Position numbers and translations under genes: made by a program | From: Mauremys mutica | Taxonomy: Eukaryota > Chordata > Testudines > Geoemydidae | Assembly: GCF_020497125.1 (NCBI RefSeq) | Contig: NC_059075.1 | Span: 58,175,321 to 58,239,320, forward strand | DNA: 64,000 nucleotides | Direction of reading: 5' to 3' | Part shown: positions 45,400-55,516 of the stretch, in pieces | Position numbering within the stretch: the first letter of the stretch is position 1 | Layout of the letters: each line of letters opens with the position of its first letter | The notes under the pieces: model-generated | Database searches by the model: none | What the model saw: the letters and a program-made list of their open reading frames with translations, nothing else | Told to the model about the DNA's origin: nothing

Positions 45400-45726
45400 G
45401 AAGTGAGCTTTAAATTTCACCCGCTTATTTAACTATCCTGAATAATTTTGTGTCATCTGCAAACTTTGCCACTTCACTGTTCACTCATCAATGATCTGAG
45501 AAAGGAAGTATGTTGAACAGCACAGGTCCCAGTTCAGAATCTTGGGGGATCCTACTATCTACCTCTCTCCATTGTGGAAATGGACCACTTATCCCTACCC
45601 TTTGTTTCCTATATTTTAAACCAGTTACTGATGAACAAGGGGCCTCTCCCTGTTATCCCACGTTTCCTTAAGAGGCTTTGGTGAGGAGCCTTGTCAAAGG
45701 CTTTTTGAAAATCCAAATACCCTCTA

Positions 45727-45933
45727 CACCTCTATCCCAATATAACACGACCCAATATAACATGAATTTGGATATAACGCGATAAGGCAGTGCTCGGGGG
45801 GGGGGGGCGGGGGGGAGAGCGGAGGGACTGCGCACTCTGGTGGATCAAAGCAAGTTGGATATAACGTGGTTTCACCTATAGCGCGGTAAGATTTTTTGGC
45901 TCCCGAGGACAGCGTTATATCAGGGTAGAGGTG
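45727..45933. mobile_element. Mariner-type MITE with TA target site, inside CR1
   Basis: Ends CACCTCTATCCCAATATAAC and, inverted, GTTATATCAGGGTAGAGGTG; TA at 45725-45726 and 45934-45935. Same family as 8741-8890. It contains a G-rich tract at 45797-45817. Confidence 0.87.
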
Positions 45934-45954
45934 TATCAATTGAATCATCCTTAT

Positions 45955-46290
45955 TTATTTCAGCATAAGCTTTCATGGGCTACAGCTCACTTCTTCGGAT
46001 GCATAGAATGGAACACACAGACAGAAGATATTTATACATACAGAGAACATGAAAAGGTGGAAGTACGCAGACCAACTATAAGAGTCCAATCAATTGAGAT
46101 GAGCTATCGTCAGGAGAAAAAAAACCTTTGAAGTGATAATCGAGATGACCCATAGAAGGTGTGAGGAGAACTTAACATAGGGAAATAGATTCAATTAGTG
46201 TAATGACCCAACCATTCCCAGTCTCTGTTTAAACCTAAGTTAATTGTATCTAATTTGTATATTAATTCAAGTTCAGCAGTCTTATCCACA
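45955..46290 (-). mobile_element. Penelope-like 3' fragment nested in CR1
   Basis: On plus, CAGCATAAGCTTTCATGGGC then ACTTCTTCGGATGCAT is the Penelope 3' end; on minus 46290-46195 encodes TAELELIYKLDTINLGLNRD followed by WEWLGHYTN and a stop, the element's C terminus. CR1 sequence resumes on both sides. The edges are approximate (a CTTAT word occurs on both sides). Confidence 0.82.
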
Positions 46291-46985
46291 TGTCTGCTGA
46301 CACACTCAAAATTTTTTAAAGATTGGTGAGGCATGGCTTCCCTTTACAAAAGCCATGTTGAATCTTCCCCAACATACCATATTCATCTGTGAGTTCAATA
46401 ATTGTGCTTTACTACAGATTCTACCAATTTGCCCAATACAGAAGTTAGGTCCACCAGCTACAGTTGCCAGGATTACCTCTGAAGTCCTTAAAGAAGTAAA
46501 TCAGCATTACATTAGCTACCATCCAGTCATCTACTACTAAGGCTTCTTTCAGAGATACTTTACATACCAGTTAGTAGTTCCGCAATTTCATATTTGAATT
46601 CCTTCAGAACTCCTGGGAGAATACCCTCTAGTCCTGGTGACATTACTTTTTATCAATTTGTTCTGAAACCTCTTCTACTGACACATCAATGTGGGAGAGT
46701 ACTTCGGATTTGTTGCCCAAGAATAGCTCTGATGTGGGTATCTACACCACATCCTCTGCAGTGCAGAGAAGCTAAACATTGGTCTTCAATGACCTTATTT
46801 TCCCTTAAGTGCTCATTTAACACCTTGGTCATGTAATGGCCCCACTATCTGTTAGGCATGCTTCCTGTTTCTGATGTACTTAAAGAATTTTTTTACCATT
46901 ACTTTTTGCTTCTTTAGTAAGTTGCTGCTCAAATTCTTTCTGGCTCACCTTAGTATACTTTTACACTTTACCTGCCACAGTTTGG

Positions 46986-47110
46986 CTATGTCTACACTAC
47001 GCAGCTTTTAGCAACATAGCCCTGTCACTACAGCTGCGTTGCTAAAAGGTGCTCAGCGTAGCCACTCTTTGTAAGCTCTCCTGCCGCCAAAAAACTTCCA
47101 TCCCCAACAA
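46986..47110. mobile_element. GGCTATGTCTACACTACG-type MITE fragment
   Basis: One end, GGCTATGTCTACACTACG, is followed by GCAGCTTTTAGCAACA and its inverse GTTGCTAAAAGGTGC. The other end was not found. Confidence 0.5.
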
Positions 47111-48189
47111 GCAGTTTTAAACTAAGACAAGGTCTTGGTGGCTGCAAGGTACCATTCAGTGCCTTACTAGCAAAAGGGTAGACAGAGATTTTTAATTATG
47201 TTTAAATTAATTAAATGCCACGTTGATAGCTTGTCTCCGTTACAACAGGGTTTGTTCTGGTCTGATTTCAGCTGTAACACAAACAAGACAACTGGGTAGA
47301 AAAAATACACATAGATGCACCATGTCTGGCCTTCCTGCAAGCATGATTATTATAACTACAATTCTCAAATACAAGCTTAGGAATTCAAACTAATGCTCAT
47401 TTTACTAAATCAATACAATTCTTTGTACAACAGACCTATCCACAACATTTAAGACTATATATCAATGGTTTTTAGACCTAGGATAGAACTATCTTGAATG
47501 GAATAGTTTTGATAATGGCTTTTATTTATTCTAATAAACACGACTAACAAATTACAAATTCCCTTTGAAATCACATTTAATTTTCTATGGAACACCCAGC
47601 ATAGCTATCATGTTCTCTGTTTAAGGCAAGAAGTTTAGGAGGAATGGAAAGAGGGAAGGGGTGGGGAAAGGGGAAATTCATCTATAATCAAGAATGTGCC
47701 AGTCCTAAAAAGTGTAGCATACATTACAGTGAAAAAAAGTTATTTTTAGAAAATATTTTTTCAGAAGTCCTAAAAATGTTAATAGATATTACAAATTAAA
47801 TCATTTCTTTGGATTTTATCTAAGCTTGTTCGGACAGCAGTAATTAAACCTAAATATACTTAATGACTCCAGCACAACAGTCATGTATTTTCCTCAGAAA
47901 ACCAAAACTCCCTTTAGCAAAGCAATGCACGGTTCAGCCACAAACAGTCTGTAGATATCTAAAGACTTTCCTCCTTTTCCCCCAGGAATAAAACATCAAT
48001 TCCACCCACTGAACAAAGTAAATACCTGCAAAACTCAGGATATGCTTTTCAGCCGTCCTGGTACCTCTCATGTCTCTTTTTAAATTGGAGCTTGTATCAT
48101 CATCCTATTAGGAAACGCAGATCTGCCCGATCTTGCTTATTTGGGAGTGCAACTATTTGAAGACAGACACTCTCCCAGGTAAAATGAAG
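47111..48189. other. KATNBL1 intron 1 near the promoter, nothing recognised
   Basis: AT-rich, with a G/A-rich patch near 47640-47680. It changes sharply into the CpG island at about 48190. Confidence 0.5.
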
Positions 48190-48669
48190 GGGCTGATCAT
48201 GTACTTAATGGCACGGGTAACGTCTCCTTCCCAGGGGCAGCCAATGCGCACGAAAGGCACAGCACGGGCGAGGAGAGGAAGGTGGCCAGGTCGCCCACCG
48301 GGCGGGTAGGAGACGAGAGGCGCAGGGCTGCGGCCAGGGGGCAGCCCACGCCCTGGGAAAGGCCGAGCTGCGAGGAGTGTCACGAGAGGCGCGCACCCCG
48401 CCCCCCCCCGCAGCAACACCTGTCCCGGAAGAGATGGGGCTGGAGAGACGGTCCCTGTCAGCCCCTCCCCCAGGGATCTCACCTGGCACCAGCCGGGGCC
48501 TAACACACGACGGAGAACCCCGCCGCGCCGCGCCCCCGCCCCCGCCCGATCCCTGCCAGGGACCCCGACTGAGCCGCGGGCCGGGACTCCGCGCTGCCCG
48601 GCAGAGGGAGCGGCCCCGGGCTCAGCCCCAAGGCGGGAAGGGCCGTGACCAGGAGCGGTCCCCACTCAC

Positions 48670-48775
48670 CCGCTGCTCATGGTCCCGCGCTGCCCGGGCC
48701 ACGCCGAGCCGAGGGGGCGGCGCTGATCCGGGGCAGTCCTAGCGCCGGGGCCCACTCCGCAGAGCCTGCGCCATT
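48670..48775 (-). other. KATNBL1: Probable KATNBL1 non-coding first exon
   Basis: Inside the CpG island the minus strand has a consensus donor, CAGCGG|GTGAGT, at 48670/48669. The sequence before it is GC-rich with no long frame in phase with exon 2, which fits an untranslated first exon. A second good donor, GCCAG|GTGAGAT, lies at 48483/48482 and could extend the exon. The transcription start is not visible (no TATA box). The exon holds an upstream ATG at about 48680, out of frame with the main start for either exon 2 acceptor. Confidence 0.55.
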
Positions 48776-48788
48776 CAAACTGCGGCGC
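48774..48788 (-). promoter_or_regulatory. CDE/CHR-like tandem site
   Basis: On the minus strand the order is GCGCC, a four-base spacer GCAG, then TTTGAA followed by TGGCGC. This matches the CDE - 4 nt - CHR arrangement through which DREAM/MuvB complexes control cell-cycle genes. It lies about 100 bp upstream of the inferred exon 1 donor. The match is by eye; function is inference. Confidence 0.45.
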
Positions 48789-49088
48789 GCTGCATGCCGG
48801 GCCGGAGGGAGCCGGGGCGGGCCCCCGCGGCCTGCCCCTTCCCAGCCGGCGGCCTTGGCACCGCGCAACGAAACCGCCTCCCCTGGTGGCGACCGGGGGA
48901 ACTGCACGCGCACGTCACCCGGCAGCCTCAGCCTCTACCTGCGCACCAGCGCGCTCGTGTAAACCCACATCCCTGCCCGGGGCAGCCCGCAGGAAAAGCA
49001 GCAGCCCTTCCCCGCCCTGCCTGGCTCCAGCCCCCACTGGTCTCACCTGTCCCTCGATTTCACTTCCCCATTGTCACCAGCCTCTAAC

Positions 49089-49361
49089 CAGGGGCGGCTC
49101 TAGGATTTCCGCCGCCCCAAGCACGGCGGCACACCGTGGAGGGGGCGCTCTGGCGGTCGCCGGTCCCGCGGCTCCGGTGGACCTCCTGCAGGCGTGCCTG
49201 CGGATGCTCCACCGAAGCCGCGGGACCAGCGGACCCTCCACAGGCACGTCTGCAGGAGGTCCACCGGAGCCGCCTGCTGCCCTCCCGGCGACAGGCAGAG
49301 CCCACCGCGGCATGCTGCCCCAAGCACGTGCTTGGCGCGCTGGGGTCTGGAGCCGGCCCTG
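49089..49361. mobile_element. GC-rich hAT MITE with perfect 8-bp target duplication
   Basis: Ends CAGGGGCGGCTCTAG and, inverted, CTGGAGCCGGCCCTG; CCTCTAAC at 49081-49088 and 49362-49369. Inserted about 300 bp upstream of the KATNBL1 promoter elements. The interior is CpG-rich with a repeated GACCTCCTGCAGGCGTG-type word. Confidence 0.9.
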
Positions 49362-49496
49362 CCTCTAACTAACCCGTCCCACCACCCCTCCACAGCGATC
49401 CCTGCTTCCCCAGCCCTGCAAGGTTCACCAGCTTCCCCCTTCAGTGTCCCTGCCCCAACTCTCCCCTCTCTCACTGCCATCCCAACCAGGGCCGGT

Positions 49497-49996
49497 ACAA
49501 GGATGTTTCGCGCCCTAGGCGAAACTTCCACCTTGCGCTCCCCCCTCCCGCGTCCCCGCCCTGAGGCGCCCCCCTCATGGCAGCTCCCCACCCTCTGCCC
49601 TGAGGCACCCTCCCGCCCCGCCCCAGCTCACCCCTGCTACGATCACGAGCACCCTGAGCACGCTGTCGCTGCTTCACTTCTCCTGCCTCCCAGGCTTGCG
49701 GCACCTAAGCTGATTGGCGCCGCAAGCCTGGGAGGCGGGAGAAGTGAAGCAGCTACAGCGGGCTCGGGGAAGAGGCGGGGCAGGGGTGAGGTGGGGCGGG
49801 GAGTTCCCCTGTGTGCCGCCCCCCCCTTACTTGCTGCAGGCAGCCCTCCCTGCACTCCCCTGCCCCGGCTCCCTCCGCCTAAATGCCAGAAGCGACCGGG
49901 GTGGCCGAAGATCCTGCCGCTGCAGTTGCTGCCGAAGAAAATGGCGCCCCCCAAATCCCAGTGCCCTAGGTCGCCTAAATGGTTGCACCGGCCCTG
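49497..49996. mobile_element. GC-rich hAT MITE, CAGGGCCGGTACAAGG family
   Basis: Ends CAGGGCCGGTACAAGGAT and, inverted, GGTTGCACCGGCCCTG. Flanks ATCCCAAC (49489-49496) and ACCCCAAC (49997-50004) match at 7 of 8. The middle has a large imperfect inverted repeat: TTGCGGCACCTAAGCTGATT lies between two copies of a CTTCTCCTGCCTCCCAGGC word in opposite orientation. Long GC frames here are not genes. Confidence 0.88.
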
Positions 49997-50093
49997 ACCC
50001 CAACCACTTCTGCCCCTTAGAGTCACGGCCTCATCACTGCCCCATCTCTACTCCCCCACCCATCTCACCATCCCCACAACATACCTTACACTC

Positions 50094-50205
50094 AGGGCCG
50101 GCTCCTGGCACCAGCCCAGCAAGCAGCTGCTTGGGACAGCCAACGGTGAGGGGCGGCACGTCTGGGTCTTTGGCGGCAATTCGGCGGCGGGTCCCTCGCT
50201 CCCTC
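50094..50205 (+). mobile_element. Truncated hAT MITE of the CAGGGCCGGCTCC type
   Basis: Begins CAGGGCCGGCTCCTGGCACC, the left end of a family close to 49089-49361 (both use a CAAGCA(C/G)-TGCTTGG core). The right end is missing. Confidence 0.65.
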
Positions 50206-50209
50206 TCCA

Positions 50210-50930
50210 TTTTTGGATAGAGAAGGTTTGATGATGTTCCTTATCTGAGTGAGAAAATTAAAAATGTATCTTCATGCTTTAAGAACTTTGAGAACCTTTG
50301 GTGCTTGAATAACTCAAAGACTATTTGCATTTAAACACAAGGTAGGCTTATCATTTTCCTGAGTGTGTTCAATGTAGGTAATAACCTTGTGACACTGTGT
50401 TGGCATGTTGCAAAGCAAGATGACGTGTAAAATATCTTTCACGTTGCAATCCAATGTCACAAGCTGATGACATTTCACAAGTGACTTGGGGAACTGTAAA
50501 CTTCCTGCAAACTGTCTTGATGTATGCATAATTTTTTCTTACCGAATTAAGAGCACATCAGTAGTGGATATCTGGATATATAAAACTATTACAGGTCCTT
50601 TTTTAATGACTTACTTTGTACTATGTTGAGAAATTTGGTGCCATATTGGCAAAACCAGTACCAAAAGAAGGGAAAGTATCATATTACCATAAGTCCTTCT
50701 AAAATATCTGGGTATTATTTGACTGCACAACACACATCTGGAGATGCTGATCTTCCCAAGCAGGGATCCATGTCCTGAACCGTGTCCATAACACATCATG
50801 GATGCAAAATACATTTTTAAAAGAAGCCAACTAAATAAGTTTTGATGTATGGTAGTGATGATGGTGGCAGGGATGCTTCCTTGTATATTTTTTTAATAGC
50901 TGTAGAGAGAATCTCAGAAAACAGTGTGAT
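50210..50930. other. Upstream flank, nothing recognised
   Basis: AT-rich sequence without gene or assigned repeat. Confidence 0.5.
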
Positions 50931-50938
50931 GTCTAGAG

Positions 50939-51516
50939 CAGTGGTTCCCAAACTTTAACAGCCCGCGAACCCCTTTCACTAAATTGTGAAATCTTGTGAA
51001 CCCCCTCCTAAAAATGAATATTTCCAGGGATTTAAGTTTAAGTTCCTCAGTGTGATGGATGTGCTTGCTTCGCTCTGCATAGCTCTTGGAAGTCCGGAAC
51101 TACTGCCGGCTCCCCTGCTGATGGTGGCAGGGCTGGGGCTGCCAGCCCCAAATGCCTGGCCCTGCTCTTCCTGGGGCTCGGGCTGCTGGCTCCCCTGCTG
51201 ACGGGGGCAGGGCTCGGGCTGCCAGCCCAAATTGCCCAGCCCCACCCTCTCTGGGGCTTGAGCTGCCAGCCCCATGTGGAGTGCTGGGGTTTGGGCTGCT
51301 GGCTCCCCTGCTGACGGGCAGGGTTCAGGCTGCCAGCCCCAACTGCCTGGCCCCGTTCTTCCTGGGGCTCGGGCCGTCTGCCCTGCAACCAGGTCCCACC
51401 TGCTGCCTCTAGTGCTCGGGGTCCTCTGGCTTCCATTAGTGAAATTTTTCTGGTGAACCCCTTGTAACATTCTGCGAACCCCCAGGGGTTCGCGAACCTC
51501 ACTTTGGGAACCACTG
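50939..51516. mobile_element. hAT MITE, CAGTGGTTCCCAAACT family, perfect 8-bp duplication
   Basis: Ends CAGTGGTTCCCAAACTT and, inverted, TTTGGGAACCACTG, with GTCTAGAG at 50931-50938 and 51517-51524. The interior carries degenerate GC-rich tandem units (GGGGCTCGGGCTGCTGGCTC recurs). The 163-codon minus frame across it is a low-complexity artefact. Confidence 0.92.
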
Positions 51517-51704
51517 GTCTAGAGGGATTCTTTTTGTAACACAGTAATTGATTCCCATCAACATCTAGTGACTAATTAAAATAAAACAAAATATAAAAGG
51601 AGTGTCAGTACTTGGAGAAATTGCAGAGACTTCCAGGAAAATTATCAGGCCTAGTGGTATTGTATTAATTATGATTATTAATTTTTATTTTATTTTCTTA
51701 ATTT

Positions 51705-51860
51705 GTATTACAGTAGCACCTAGAGGCTCCAACCAAGATCTGATTCCCTTTGTGCCTGGCACATAGTAAGAGACAGTCCCTACCCTGAAGATCTTACAAT
51801 CTAAATGGACAAGACAAAGAGTTTGAGAGGAAACAGAACTGAATTTGCAGGTTACAGGCC
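51705..51860 (-). mobile_element. Ancient interspersed repeat fragment
   Basis: ACAGTAGCACCTAGAGGCTC then GACAGTCCCTACCCTGAAGA and TCTTACAATCTAAATGGACA match the repeat type seen at 8630-8735. A GT/AT microsatellite follows at 51889-51916. Confidence 0.6.
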
Positions 51861-52214
51861 AGCCCAATCTCCTCCTCAACATTATGAAGGGTGTGTGTGT
51901 GTGTGTATGTATGTGTAATTAACTACCAGATATATCTCCTTGTGCAATGAGACTGGAATTCATCATCTAATGCTTCCTTCTGGCTGGAACATCACAAATC
52001 ATAAGGTGGATCTGATATTCAATATAATTTTGGTAAAGGCTGTGGCTCTGCTATTTAATAATTCTACTGTGTAGTTTACTGGGCTTTTCATCAGCCTCTT
52101 TTCCTCCTTTAAAAAAACCTCACTTTGTTCCTGTTCAACCTGTTTTTCAAATCATGTCTGTTAAAGGAAAGTATGGATCTCTCCAGTAAAGATTATTTAA
52201 TATTGTGGATTTAG

Positions 52215-52390
52215 CAGGTATGTAGTGCATTACATCTTCAAAGCACTGTACAGCTATTAATTTATTAGTTTTCACAACACCACTGTGAGGCAGGTAAGTG
52301 GGTCAGTGGCAGAACTAATGGCAGATAGGACTCAAGAGCTCATGGCTCAGAGCGCTGTGCTCTGACTACTAAAAACACTGCCTTACACAT
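52215..52390 (+). mobile_element. MIR-like SINE fragment
   Basis: TTCACAACACCACTGTGAGG, CAGGTAAGTGGGTCAGTGGC and the GCTCTGACTACTAAAAACAC tail follow the MIR consensus layout. Confidence 0.65.
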
Positions 52391-53188
52391 TTTATACTTC
52401 TTTTAAATAGTATGTATCAAAAATGTTATATTTGTCATGTTTTGAAAACAGTACAGCATGTTTTTATGGGCAGATACTGTACTTGACATTTTTCTTTCAG
52501 ATTAAAATCTGAGGGAACAACTCCACAGCTTCCATATCCATATGCCAGAACAAAGAAAACTGTAGAAAAGCAACATGATGGAATATGTGTTGAAATGAAA
52601 TAATTGTACAGTAATTCTACCCCAATAAAAATAATTGTCAGTGTGGATGAATACTGAATACACCTTGTACTTCATCCCACTACCAACATATTCTCTTGTA
52701 TTATTACTAGAATATATCTCAAAACAATGCCATCATCAACTGGAAATAAAAAAGACTGTACTGACATGAAGAAGAATTAAGTACATTACTGCAAAATACA
52801 AAGTGTAATTTTATTTGAAACAATTCTAACTTCCTGAAAATAAGTTGTGATGAGTAAGTAACTTGTCATTATAATGTATGTATGTTGCAGAAATGAAAAA
52901 AATATATAACTATACAAAAGGTTAGCAGCATTCAGGATATTGGATGTACAGATAAATCAAGATTTTGCAGTAACAAATTATTTTATTTAATAAAAAAAGC
53001 CATAGGACCGTGTATGTAGCTTTTAGGATAGTAGTGTAACTGGTTTGTTCAGTCAGGGCTGCCAAATTTAATAATGTTTTTGCTCCTGAACCCTGCTACA
53101 GTATCAAATACCTCTAGTGAAGATAAGCTGTTTTTCAGCACCACCTAGGGGTCAAAAGAGGTAATAGCACTAGAACTTCTCCTTAGGG
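52391..53188. other. Upstream flank, nothing recognised
   Basis: AT-rich non-coding sequence, no repeat assigned. Confidence 0.5.
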
Positions 53189-53630
53189 CAGGGTGGGCAA
53201 ACTTTTCGGTCGGAGGGCCACATCGGGGTTGCAAAACTGTATGGAGGTCTGGGTAGGGAAGGCTGTGCCTCCCCAAACAGCCTGCCCCCCCACCCCATAG
53301 CTGCCTCCCTCTTCCCCTGACCCATCCAACCCCCCTGCTTCTTGTCTCCTGACCGGCCCCTCCCGGGCCCCCACTCCCTATCCAACCCCCCCGCTCCCTG
53401 TCCCCTGACTGCGCCCCAGGATCCCTCGCCCCTTATCCAACCCCCTGGCCCTCTTGGCCCCCTTACCATGCTGCTCAGAGCAGCATGTCTGGCAGCTGCA
53501 TTGCACGGCTGCCATGCTGCCCTGCAGGAGCACGCAGCCCCGCCGCCCAGAGTGCTGCCCGCATGGCGGCATGGCTGTGGAGGAGAGCGGACAGCAGGGA
53601 AGGGGCCAGGGTCTAGCCTCCCTGCTCGGG
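53189..53630 (+). mobile_element. hAT MITE, left part only
   Basis: Starts CAGGGTGGGCAAACTTTTCG then GGGCCACATCGGGGTTGC, the left end of a turtle hAT MITE. The C-rich interior has units around CCCTGACCxxCCC and TCCAACCCCC. No right end is present, so it is truncated. Confidence 0.75.
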
Positions 53631-54550
53631 AGATCAACGGCTATACTGTTAAAGTGTGATCATAGCTTATGCTGGCAAAGCTGTTTTTTGAAAGCGTAGT
53701 TTAGCTTATTCCAAATAAGTGAAATAAGATATGCCAGCAACAGTGCAGTTTTTCCAGGATAACTTCATTGACACTAGGGGCTTTTGCCAGCACAACTATT
53801 TTGGTCAGGGATCACAACTTGTGACATAGCTATGCCAGCAAAAGTTTGTAGTGTAGGGTAGACAGTAAGTCCTTTTGGGACAGCATTTAGTCCTGTGGCA
53901 TCCCCTCCACAAATTAGTATTATTTATCATTATTTGAATTAGCAGTTCTCTTAGACACTCCTGTTTCCCAGTATTACCACCAGTGCCACTTGTTATGGGG
54001 ACAAATGGTTATGAAAACCAATACCTCAGTAAAAGAAAAAATGGTTCTCTTGATCCCAAAAAACAAAGCCCCTGACCCAGGTCAATATACAAATCAGATC
54101 TTACCCACAAATCATGTTGTTGCCAGTTCTGTATAATCTAAAATCTAAAGGTTTATTCATAAAAGGAAAAAGATATAGATGAGAGCTAGAACTGGTTAAA
54201 TGGAATCAATTACATACAGTAATGGCAAAGTCCTTGGTTCAGGCTTGTAGTAGTGATGGAATAAACTACAGGTTCAAATCAAGTCTCTGGAGTACATCCA
54301 CAGCTGGGTTGGGTCATCAGTCCTTTGTGTAGAGCTTCTGTTTGTAGCAAAGTCCCTCCAGAGGTATGAAGCAGGATTGAAGACAAGAGGGAGATGAGAC
54401 ATCAGCTTTTTATAGTCTTTTCCAGGTGTAAGAACACCTCTTTGTCCTTACAATTACAGCAAAATGGAGTCTGGAGTCACATGGGCAAATCCCTGCATAC
54501 TTTGTTGAGTTACAAGGTGTATCTGCCTTGAGCTTCATGAAGCACTAAAG
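53631..54550. other. Upstream flank; part of a GCCAGCA-type MITE, then unassigned
   Basis: 53650-53880 has TATGCTGGCAAAGCTG and AGCTATGCCAGCAAAAG in inverted order around a TTTTGCCAGCACAACTATTT core and ends TGTAGTGTAGGGTAGACAG, which suggests a degraded DNA-transposon MITE. 53940-54550 looks like an interspersed repeat but I cannot name the family. Confidence 0.4.
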
Positions 54551-54557
54551 AAATCAC

Positions 54558-55195
54558 GTGGAAGAGAGACCCCATCAGGGTGGCCCTGCTGCTAAAAGCC
54601 ATGGCGGGTCTGTCGGCCATCAGGATAACGACCTGGAAGAAGGGCTGCAGTGCCGCACTGAGTCTGGGGAAAGCTTCACAGGGAAGCCTGAGCTAGAGAC
54701 ACACCAGCAGGTCCATGTCAGGGAGCGGCCATATCAGTGTGGCATGTGTGAGAAAAGCTTCCGATATGAGGAATCTCTGAAAGAACATCAGAGTCTCTAC
54801 AGCACAGAGCTAGGGCATCCGGAGGTTTCTTGGAGCCCCGGACAGGGAGCAGAGGCCGGACTCCTGGTTGTAAAGATGGAAGATACGTGGTAGCCAGTGG
54901 AGTGAACGTACAGAAGGTGAGTTAGTCAGATGAAAGGCAAGAGGAGGAGTTGAAACGTCCATGGTTTAGAGAGAACTTCATCCCATCAAATCAGACTGCG
55001 TGTCTGAGCCCCTGGAGGAGAGATGGAAACCCAGCCAGTGGACTTCCTTTTGTCACCAGCTGAAAGGGGAACCAGGGACACTAGCTGAGGAGGATTCTTC
55101 TCTCTCAACTGAAAATGCAGCAATGGCACTGTGGGGACATGCAGGGGAACCAACGTCTGCTTGGGAAACATCCCCACACGATGGCAGGTAGGCAG
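54558..55195 (+). pseudogene. C2H2 zinc-finger protein remnant
   Basis: 54558-54893 encodes a degenerate finger (LQCRTESGESF ... ETHQQVH), a finger linker-like ERPYQ, and CGMCEKSFRYEESLKEH, which keeps two Cys and one His but lacks the last His. QGAEAGLLVVKMEDTW follows. A second frame at 55000-55191 (EPLEERWKPSQWTSF ... KGEPGTLAEEDSS) looks like another part of the same type of protein. Splice and start signals are absent. It resembles turtle/bird multi-finger genes with spacer exons; I regard it as a decayed copy. Confidence 0.55.
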
Positions 55196-55463
55196 CACTG
55201 GGAGAGGTAGAACTAGAAGGGAGAGGTAGAACTAGAGGTAGAACTAGAAGATGCACCCCCTCATCCCCCACATTTCTGTTCCTTGTTGTGGTCCTTAATG
55301 GGCCATCAAGCAGGCTAGGCAGAGCTGACACCAACTTGACTGGGGTGTCACCTAGAAGCATAGCATAAGTTTGAAATATGGACAGTATAGAGCCAATATT
55401 CATAACTTCAACTACAAAAATGATACACATAAACAGATAGCATAACCATAACCAGCAAACCAT

Positions 55464-55516
55464 AATCTTGTATAAAGGGGTCTTAGACACACTATTTGAC
55501 CCCTTTATACAAGATT
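55464..55516. repeat. Perfect inverted repeat, 19-bp arms, 15-nt loop
   Basis: AATCTTGTATAAAGGGGTC at 55464-55482 and its exact reverse complement at 55498-55516. Could fold as a strong hairpin. It is not linked to a recognised element. Confidence 0.9.

Larger units (their letters stand above)
45400..46985 (-). mobile_element. CR1-like LINE reverse transcriptase region, decayed, with two nested insertions
   Basis: Minus strand. YLDFQKAFDKAPHQSLLRK (about 45720-45665) is the reverse transcriptase motif with its first catalytic Asp, and AKFADDTKLFRIVK (about 45475-45430) carries the FADD active site. Upstream parts lie at 46295-46985 (GCATGGCTTCCCTTTACAAA on plus is antisense of the FCKGKSC segment). 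A mariner MITE (45727-45933) and a Penelope fragment (about 45955-46290) interrupt it. Many stops. Confidence 0.82.
48190..49070. promoter_or_regulatory. KATNBL1: CpG island, KATNBL1 promoter
   Basis: A block of very GC-rich sequence with many undepleted CpGs (for example GCCGCGCCGCGCCC runs) begins abruptly at about 48190 and fades past 49070, where GC-rich MITEs take over. It is the only CpG island in the window and sits 5' of the KATNBL1 coding exons in the right orientation. CpG-island promoters are often bidirectional, but no plus-strand gene is seen in the 15 kb that follows. Confidence 0.8.

Noticed and set aside
48153..48665. 170-codon minus frame and several plus frames across the CpG island
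   Set aside because: GC-rich sequence has few stop codons; the products are Pro/Arg/Gly-rich with no family match, and the KATNBL1 start is in exon 2.
49194..49997. 267-codon plus-strand frame, the longest in the window
   Set aside because: It runs across two GC-rich MITEs and their target duplications; Pro-rich, no domain, antisense frames equally long.
50979..51514. Two overlapping minus frames of 163 and 155 codons with repeated LGAGSPSPA-like segments
   Set aside because: They fall inside a hAT MITE and reflect GC-rich tandem units.
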